Below, in pieces: positions 56,793-64,000 of a DNA stretch of 64,000 nt. The translations under genes and the position numbers were made by a program. The notes beneath the pieces were generated by a model, which worked only from the letters and a program-made list of their open reading frames with translations, was not told the origin of the DNA and searched no databases. Origin of the DNA: Gnetum montanum (lineage: Eukaryota > Streptophyta > Gnetopsida > Gnetales > Gnetaceae); NCBI GenBank assembly GCA_015680685.1, contig MNCI01004329.1, positions 474,269 to 538,268 on the forward strand. The letters are read 5' to 3'. Within the stretch, counting starts at the first letter, position 1, and every line of letters begins with the position of its first letter.

Positions 56793-57510
56793 AAAGAAGA
56801 TCACAATAGGATTCCATAACCTAAAAACATTTAAACATAGTTAAACAATGTTGCAAAGCATGAGGTTGTACAACTATACAATGGTTGTTCTCAATGCAAC
56901 ACATAATTGAAAGAGAATCTCTTCCATAACTAAGATTGAGATCTTGACTCACAAGTAAGACATAAGAACACATAGGCCAATATATTGCATAATTGACCTT
57001 GGAGTTGTAACACATATGCACTCACTCAATGTGCTCTCTCACACTCTTTCTAGATACATTAACTCGCTCCTTGATTTATATAAACATAAAACAATCCAAT
57101 ATTTATTGGATTTAGAAGACAAGAAATCTTAAAACCTTTTCCCAACTCAACTTGAAAATGTCAAGCTATTTTCATTTTTTCTCCATTGTTTCAACTATTC
57201 TTCAAATTGAAATGGCAATTTTGGAAGTTTCCTTGCTCATTTGGATCCTATGTTGCCTCCACAAGACATTTCACTGTCAACCCTAGCTTGCAAGTGGGGC
57301 GTTTCACTTGGGTGTAAGACATCTCCACAATAGCTAAGATGTCTCACTCATGTGTGGGACATCTCAATTGGAATGTCTCACATAAGACTTGTGCAGCATA
57401 ATTGAGACATCTCTCTTGAATTTGGAATGTTTCTTGCAAGGTCTTTGCACTCAGCTCAAATGTCTCTCTAATCCCCAAGACATCTCTCTTGTCTCTTGAA
57501 ACTTGCAAAA
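56676..57510 (-). repeat. E5 5' LTR (minus strand, outer edge approximate)
   Basis: On the minus strand, a TATAAAT (57080-57074) lies about 400 bp before the PBS. Upstream of it, 57290-57500 has repeated GAGACATCTC words. The LTR end is set by the PBS at 56672-56661; the beginning near 57510 is a guess because no partner LTR is in the window. A tRNA-Met primer with this Gag type fits a chromovirus. Confidence 0.6.
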
Positions 57511-59768
57511 CCATGTGTAGGGCAAAGGAAAGGGGATCAGAAAAGATATCCCTATACTAGGATGAAAACATAAAAAGGAATCCCCCAAACTATTAGGATT
57601 TTTCTTTAGGCTCTTTCTTTAATGATCTAATGTACTCTGATTTTAAATATTATTATTAATTTTTTTAGGATTTGACACCACCCTCCATCACCCCCTCCCC
57701 CCACAATGGTTAATGGCTTACATAGTATTAGAAATAGTATAAATGTGTGAACTCCAACTTCTTCAGGTCTTTTTTCCATGCATGCTAAGTAGAGTAGAGC
57801 TAGTGTTAGTCTTTATTTCTAACTTGAAGTCTTTGCTTTCATGTACTAGGAGCTATAAGTGTCATTTATTATGTAAAAAGGGTCATAAAGGTTAGGTTGA
57901 GAGTAAAAGTGCAAAAAGAAAAAGAAGGAACTAAAAGCCTTCATAAGAGGTTCATGCTAAAAGAGGTAATAAAGTATAAATAGGGGTGAATCCCTCCCAA
58001 TGTAATTATCCTACAAGCTTTAAGTAATAGAAGACAGCTCTCCATTTTCTTCATTTCAGTATTTTTTGAAAGCATCTATGTACTTGGTCAAAGCTCTTTT
58101 AGCTTCATTTCATTTTCTCTTTTCTTACATTCTTACAAACATGTTTCTTTCATCTTGAGTAGTGAATCCCTCACAATGGATTCTATTCTCAAGAATTTCC
58201 ACATATCATTCACATAATTTCTCTTATTCTCATGTGCATTTACATGTTTCTTACAAAATTTCTCATGTTTCCATATTCTCTTAGGAATTTGAAGTATCTA
58301 GCATGTTTGTTTATATTCTTTTCAAGAATTCAAGTAGTACATAGTGGATTTATATTTTGTTTGAAGGGATTCACTTCCAAGTTTCAGATGAAAGTTAGTT
58401 TTTCTCTATTTCCAATGCATGTCAAGGACTTGAAGATGGTTTTAATAACTTTCTTATGAATTTGATGTAAACACTCATTTCTCTCCATGAATGTGCTTGT
58501 TTGAAGCTATTCTAGCTTGTATAAAGTGTTTACTCATATTTAATATCAATTTCTTGATGAATTTGTGGCAAATTAAGAATGGATGAAAAGATTTATGCAT
58601 ATTTGCATGTTTTTATGCATGTTGCACAAATCTAAATAATTAAGAAAGTGCCTAATGTTTTTCTTGTAATTCAAGCCTTCCATAACATATTTAGAGATTA
58701 TATGTCATGTTTTCAATCTTGCATGTGAGGTTGAAGTTATGAAATTTATCCAATTGTAGTCCAAAATTCATGATCGTATTGTTCTCTATCATATATGGTT
58801 AAGTCTGATTAAACATAACACGTATCATTGTAAATACGCTACTCTAAATCTTTATCTAGTTACACAAAAATAAGCAAGTAGACTTCAGTCTTCCTAATCC
58901 GTACCTCATCGGGGATATGAAATTTAGAAAGTGGATTAAAATGATTTTCTATGCTTTTCCGTCGGTATTTTTTCACTAAAAGCACAACACCTCCTAATGG
59001 TTCAATGGTGTTTATGCTAAGTGGACTTTTAATCATAAATTAAGATTTGCACAGCAGAGATCTGTATGGATGATTGCACGCTTTCCCTCGAAATGAAATG
59101 GATTCAAACTACAAACATTATAGTGCACCTTTGAAAGTAAGGCACCATGCTCTTTGGAAAGTTACTGTAAAATCAGTGTTTAAATAGTCTGGAAATATGT
59201 CGATCACAGAATCAGGATAAATCGATAAGTCGAATCGAGTTATCTTTCGAATACCTAAGTGGTACCGACTCAACTTGAAGTAAACAAAATTTCTGATCGT
59301 TAAATGGTGATTTATGGCCAGGTTAGAAAAGTGTATGTAAAACTTTGAAAGTTATGAACCGGGCAGAACGAAAATCTTCGAACTCAAATCTGAATCGCGT
59401 GTTAACGCACCCTTTTAATGAATCGCTTAAAGTGGAAACTTGATCGACCTCAGCCAGTGGACTCTCTGGTCAGTGACTTTAATAGATCACCGGAGCGTAA
59501 TCAAATTGTCAACAAAACACAAGCAAGACCCATGAACTAAGCGCGAGTCGATGCGATACTGGCATTAGTTTGCAGGGCAGGGCGGGGTGATGTGCTGCTA
59601 GTAGTGGGCTAGAGGAGGAAGTGCAGACAAAGCAGAAACAAAAACGAACGAACGGACCATACCAGGTTCCATTCAAGGCTTCCAATTAGTTAAATACTAT
59701 TTACTAACAGTATACAACAGAAAAGCAAAAGCCAAAAATCCAACGAACCCAGAGTGCAGTTGAAACGG
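57511..59768. other. Intergenic stretch, no gene supported
   Basis: A/T-rich. TATAAATAGGGG at 57976-57987 is a good TATA-type promoter match on the plus strand, but no ORF or partner LTR follows. From about 58880 the base composition is less skewed and repeat content drops, as expected on approach to the RING gene. The last part is the 3' flank of that gene. Confidence 0.5.
57976..57987 (+). promoter_or_regulatory. TATA-like promoter element of unknown owner
   Basis: TATAAATAGGGG in a region with a T/C-rich downstream part. It could belong to an undetected LTR. Confidence 0.35.
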
Positions 59769-60467
59769 TTAACATGGTGGCGGTGGCATCTGATGATGAG
59801 GAGTGTGGCTGCAAGTGGAAGTGGAAGCGGAATTGGAATTGGAATTGGGAGGCCCAGAAAGGAGGTCGAGCAGGTTGAGGCGGCATGAGGGGCACGACGG
59901 TTGGAAGCCGACGAGCAACCATGTGTCGATGCAGGCGCTGTGGAAGATCTGCCTGCAACACGGCATCAGTCGAACGGTCTGGCCGTGGCCCAGATCCGCC
60001 AAGCATATGCCACACAAATCCACTTCTTCATTTTCATCTTCTGCTGCTGCTGCTGCAGAGGCAACGCTCCTGCATCTCTGATACACGCTCTCACTCACCG
60101 CTGCCTTCACTTTGGCTTGCATCTCATCACGTTGCTGTTGCTGTTGTTGTTGCTGCTGCTGCTCATAATCATGATCGTGATGAGGATGATGACGTTGATG
60201 ATGTTGAGGTTGGTGATTGCATCGGCTGGGACGACATCTTTTAAAGATGGCAGCCACAACCAGCACCAGCAGTATTGTGAACAGAAACGCCCCCAGGACT
60301 ATGGCCACGTTCTCCTGAAACTCCAGCCCTGCTGCTGCTGCTGCTGCTGGTCCCCCTCCTCCTCCTCCTCCTCCGCCGTGGGGAGTTTCTTGCTGCTGCT
60401 GCTGCTGCGGTTTCTGCAGTGGTCGCATTTCGGAACTATCATGCCCAGAGCGCGCTTGTTCATGCAT
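59769..60467 (-). CDS. ATL-like membrane RING-H2 finger protein, probable E3 ubiquitin ligase
   Basis: An uninterrupted 232-codon single-exon frame with ATG at 60467-60465. A polar N-terminus with a Gln run and Gly9/Ala6 runs precedes one hydrophobic helix (residues 53-75, VAIVLGAFLFTILLVLVVAA), a basic/His-rich stretch, a second Gln run (103-112), and a RING at 152-195. The ligands are C152, C155, C171, position 173, H176, C179, C192 and C195. Position 173, normally His, is Gln (codon CAG), and the C179-C192 spacing is 12 rather than 10. The N-terminal anchor plus RING layout is that of ATL ligases, which ubiquitinate targets at membranes. The typical GLD motif of ATLs is not seen. It is the only intact host-type gene in the window. 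Activity is uncertain because of the changed ligand. Confidence 0.88.
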   Translation of the reverse strand: MHEQARSGHDSSEMRPLQKPQQQQQQETPHGGGGGGGGGPAAAAAAGLEFQENVAIVLGAFLFTILLVLVVAAIFKRCRPSRCNHQPQHHQRHHPHHDHDYEQQQQQQQQQQRDEMQAKVKAAVSESVYQRCRSVASAAAAAEDENEEVDLCGICLADLGHGQTVRLMPCCRQIFHSACIDTWLLVGFQPSCPSCRLNLLDLLSGPPNSNSNSASTSTCSHTPHHQMPPPPC

Positions 60468-60612
60468 TTGTAACCACAGAAATAGGTATCAAGACGCATA
60501 CACAGCGTAATATGCTTGGTAATATGCCTTGTCCTCCGTCCTTGGCACTTTGGCAACTGAAGCACCCGGCGACTTCACGCCGCGTTCACTTTGTCCGTCC
60601 TGGACTACCTCG

Positions 60613-60630
60613 CTCTCTCTCTCTCTCTCT
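60613..60630. repeat. (CT)9 microsatellite upstream of the RING gene
   Basis: CT repeats followed by TTTTCCCCTTTTTT. On the gene strand this is a GA-rich tract about 150 bp before the ATG, so it may lie in the 5' UTR or promoter. No TATA box is evident on that strand. Confidence 0.85.
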
Positions 60631-60800
60631 TTTCCCCTTTTTTCTCTCTTGTCAGCTGCGCCTGCGCTCCTCAGATACTGCTAACAACTTGCTTGCACCA
60701 TTCAACTTTAAGGAAAGCTGTATACAGGCTGAGGGTTTAAGTTACCTAGACACTTTCTCAGATCGCAACACCTTGTTCCAACTTCAGTGCAGCTACACCA

Positions 60801-60867
60801 AAAGAAAGAGGGCACAGCTACTCGAACTTCATTTAAAGAAAGAGTACAGCTACTCGAATTTCATCTA
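60801..60867. repeat. Tandem duplication, about 34-bp unit
   Basis: AAAGAAAGAGGGCACAGCTA followed by CTCGAACTTCATTT at 60801 recurs from 60835 with small changes. Confidence 0.8.
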
Positions 60868-61052
60868 CTTCTTCCACAACCTGCTTGCTTCATGGAACAC
60901 ATGTAACCTGTCAAGAGATTACCCTTTCACTCATGTACGGCAACCTGCTTGGCAGAAGACATCTATAACTTTTCAAACTGAAAAACTTAGGGTTACATGA
61001 GCTTCTGGGATGATAGCTTTATCTGCTGTTACTAAAGTTCGAGCAGTTGAAC

Positions 61053-61167
61053 TTCATGTTGCAAGCCGCGTATTTCATTCCCTGTATTTCCTAGTCAGTA
61101 CAAACTACGAGTTCATGTTGCATGCCGCGTATCTCATTCACTGTATTTCCTAGTCAGGACAAACTAC
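61053..61167. repeat. Tandem duplication, 59-bp period
   Basis: TTCATGTTGCAAGCCGCGTA at 61053 and TTCATGTTGCATGCCGCGTA at 61112 start two 56-bp copies, each ending AAACTAC, with only a few differences. Confidence 0.9.
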
Positions 61168-62400
61168 TACTGTGAAGTGTAAACCATTTACGATAAAATA
61201 CATACCGAGAAGTCTGCGTGCAAGGAAGCCGTTAACGACCTTAAAATTTTTTAAGGTTGACAGTTGATGAATTCATGGCTGGTCATTCGGCAACCAGGCG
61301 CTGACCCGATATTTTGCGTGGCATGGTGGTGAGAGCATGGTTTTGCATTACTTGTGTATAATGGGCTGATGCGGTGCCACTGTGACGGAAAGTGCCACTT
61401 CCGGCAGACAGCTCACGTTGCGTGTATCGCATTGGTGCAGTGGACAGTGGAATCTTTTTTAGGATCCTTGGGCTAAATCGGATTCCCTGTACTGGTTGGT
61501 TCTTCACTTCTGCTCTCTCTTTTCCATCGTCTATGTCTTGTAATTTCTTGTGTTTTGGGACCCATGAATGGAAAAGCCATTGGCTGGCTCCCAGTGCAGC
61601 CACTTTTTACAGGAATATTCCTTCCTCTTGGCTCTTGGCTGAAAACACTTGACCCCGTTACTTCAAGATATGATAGCACGGAAGCGCTTTCCATGGTGCT
61701 GCTGGTGCTGGTGCTTGAAAACCAATTAGTATGTAAAAGGAAAAAAGGAGGCCCGATTCTGGTGCAGCCTTTCAACGTCACAATTATTCTAACGGAACAA
61801 CATGTCAAACTCTCATGATATACCCGACTCTTGATTAAAAGCAACGCACATCGCTTATTCATTAATTTACTTCTATGTTATAAAACCACAGCCCATGTTT
61901 ACTCGAAAAACCTGTAGTCAAATGACCTTAACATACAAAAAAGACCAACCATTTAAATCCTATGAATATGATTTTTGGAAGTGGGAAATGGAGGATTCGA
62001 AATTCAAAATACATTTTGGTGCATAAGTTTATGTGAAGACAGGAAGAAGCTTGTACGTGAGGATGTGAATTAAAATATAATAAAATATTTAAATTATATT
62101 TTTTTATATTCCAAAGTAATATTTTTCACAAGAAAGATATGTGACATGCAATACACATATTTATTTTCCTTTACTTCTTTTACATTTTGGATTTATTAAA
62201 TATTATTTCTAAAGTAAATTAAATTAGAAGTACTCATATAGAAAATCTTGTGATACACATCATACGTCTAAATTTTCTAGGATTCATGAATCCCCCATGC
62301 ATAGTATAAATGAAATATGATGCTTCAAATAAAAGTAATTTAAGGACCACCCATATTTCCTAGAAATTGTCTAATGCATTTAAGCTCATAATGTTTTTGA
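61168..62400. other. Intergenic stretch, no gene supported
   Basis: Several overlapping short frames on both strands around 61280-61860 have no recognisable domain and no consistent codon pattern. From 61900 on the DNA is A/T-rich. Confidence 0.5.
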
Positions 62401-64000
62401 GAGAAAGCTCAAAACCAAGGTTGGGAATGTTTCTTCTTCCTATTTACTTTGTCATTTATAGGTTTGGCCTTTGACTACCATTACAACTTAGGATGGTACT
62501 TCCTTTGCCTTAGGGAAAAAGGGGGTTTTGGTAAAAAGAGAACATTGGTTTTGTAATGGGCTTGCCACTCATTGGTGAAAAGATCTTGAAGAGCATGCCC
62601 ACCAACCTTGAAGTTGCCAATAATTTTTTTAGAACATCTTATACATAAAAGCCCACAAGGGTAGGTGCAAGTTGGTTGAACTACAGGCCTTGGAAGCTAG
62701 CCATCCATGTCATTTATGAGTATGTGTTTTGCTAGTCCTTGGACTAGATTACTAAGGGTACCTTCGAGTTCTCTATAGTCTTTACATTGGTCTAGCCCTT
62801 AACATGTTGGCTTTCCTTTCAAATATGGTCAACCATGTCATCATTGGTGTGCAAGTCCATATGCTTCCAATCTACAAGCATGAGAGCCTCAAGGCTTTCA
62901 CACATGAGTAAAGGAACCTTAACATAGATATGTTATAGGATGACTGCACCCTCATAGTTTTTCACATTAACCATTTGTTGTGTACCTTTGGTAGGTGCAG
63001 CTCTGATAACAAGCAACACTACTCAACAAACAAGGGTTCTCCTTCTTTAAGACTAGCTAAGAAGTGTTCTACTAGGTTTTCCCAAGATCTCATGGTTGAT
63101 CATGCAACAAAGATAAGCTTTAGCCTCACTCCATCCTTTGTGCCACCTCATCCTAGCACCTACATTTGGCTAACTCCCTTCCCATGGAGATTGACCTATC
63201 CAACACTGCCATGTTGCCCATTCTTCCACTGAATGCTCCCCCCTTCCTTAACCCCACATTAACCTGTGATACCACGCATACCAACTTAGTTTGCACCTCC
63301 TGTAGTCGTTACCTACTTACACATAGCCAATCTATCTCTCACTCTCATAAGACACATTGCCCTCACCTATCAACATTCTTGATGATATATAATTTTTACA
63401 TTCATCCTTGTTTCCTAACCCTAACCTTCCCATCCTTCCTTTGCTTCCATTGTGCTTGTAGTAACTCCTTGTTTCTTACTTGTCTTTGGATCACCTAATT
63501 CCAATGCCTTTCTTTCATAGCACTTTCTTAGCTTCCACAATTCAATAGATGATTGTGGCCATAAACATGGATGGGTGAGCATCCAAGATAAACAACCATA
63601 AGAATTTGATGGTATCATTGGGCTTTTTGGCTCTAGCCATCTTCCCTACCTTCACAAATGCCCTTATTTTACTTATCTTCTTGGAGAATCAATTGAGCAT
63701 TACATTGTACTTCTGATAACATCCTTGCATATGTCTGATACCACAAGTTGCAACCCACTGACTTCTCAAAGAGTAACATGCTTAATCCAGCAGCCTTGTT
63801 CTAGATCTCTTTATCATTGGACTAGAATGACAATTACAACTTGGCTGTGTAGTAGCTTCTTTCCTACCTACTTGCTTCAACACCAGCTCTTACCCATTGT
63901 TGCTTAGCTGCCATATCTACCCACTCTATGCCATCATGATCTTTATTCAATTATGTGAAATTGTTTTATTGATTGCCACATTAGTGGTTGTTGTCTTTGG
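62401..64000 (-). other. Coding-like minus-strand remnant, not identified
   Basis: Scattered open stretches on the minus strand look like decayed protein (for example MARAKKPNDTIKFLWLFILD near 63600-63660, and EALMLVDWKHMDLHTNDD near 62830-62890) but match no domain I know. GGTATCAGA-like words on the minus strand near 63733 and 62997 resemble tRNA-Met primer sites, so a decayed LTR element is possible. The stretch runs off the window. Confidence 0.3.

Noticed and set aside
59901-60473. Plus-strand frames opposite the RING gene (also 59803-60081 and 59885-60244)
   Set aside because: They are shadows of the Gln, Ala and Gly codon runs (giving Cys, Leu and Ser runs); the minus strand has the domain.
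60419-61000. 193-codon plus-strand frame upstream of the RING gene
   Set aside because: It starts with a non-ATG codon, crosses a CT microsatellite and a tandem duplication, and has no domain.
61283-61603. 106-codon minus-strand frame and overlapping plus-strand frames as a host gene
   Set aside because: No domain, no start context, and conflicting frames on both strands; coding status cannot be supported.
62985-63745. GGTATCAGA-like words on the minus strand as primer-binding sites of a copia-type element
   Set aside because: No LTR end or partner LTR can be placed next to them.

Overview
The window is nuclear DNA of a land plant, almost certainly a seed plant with a large, repeat-rich genome. 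Plant-type Ty3 elements (Athila-like and Tat/Ogre-like), plant L1 and RTE LINEs and one RING-H2 gene show this. The density of old, nested, point-mutated elements would suit a gymnosperm, but the sequence cannot prove that. I found no prokaryotic operon, CRISPR array, rRNA or intact tRNA gene. All translations and alignments were read by eye.

Left block (1-25.75 kb), minus-strand nest. An L1-type LINE (22626 to about 25750) was hit by an Athila-like element, called B1 here (1-22625, running off the left edge). B1 was then hit, inside its RT/RNase H coding region, by a complete 15784-bp Tat/Ogre-like element, called A (1675-17458, plus strand). A has two 1230-bp LTRs and a 5-bp target duplication GCTTT. 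A carries a broken gag-pro, an RT-RNase H, an integrase tail without its catalytic core, and a decayed, apparently spliced gene on the opposite strand between protease and RT. That antisense gene is the most unusual object in the window.

Middle block (25.75-31.2 kb). AT-rich DNA with an RTE LINE 3' end, a tRNA-derived SINE candidate, a diverged tandem array of roughly 210-230-bp units, and a solo LTR (29667-30473, target duplication CTAGG) of the same family as B1.

Right block (31.2-57.5 kb), second nest. An old family-B element, B3 (31227-32959 plus 42542 to about 44408), contains the younger B2 (32960-42540). Next lies the gag of a different, minus-strand Ty3 element, E5 (LTR near 56676-57510, gag down to about 45563). 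E5 was split by B4 (46691 to its 3' LTR). Gag, protease, RT, RNase H and integrase are recognisable in B2 and B4, all with nonsense codons. The assembly has single-N joins at 42541, 56356 and 56659; the piece 56357-56658 appears to be placed in the wrong orientation.

Right edge (57.5-64 kb). Lower-repeat DNA holding one intact host gene: a 232-residue membrane-anchored RING-H2 protein on the minus strand (59769-60467). Its fourth predicted zinc ligand is Gln instead of His.

The retroelement genes would act together as Gag (particle), protease (processing), RT-RNase H (cDNA synthesis from the tRNA-primed PBS) and integrase. No copy here looks able to supply all of these. The relative order of insertion is L1, then B1, then A on the left; B3 then B2, and E5 then B4, on the right.
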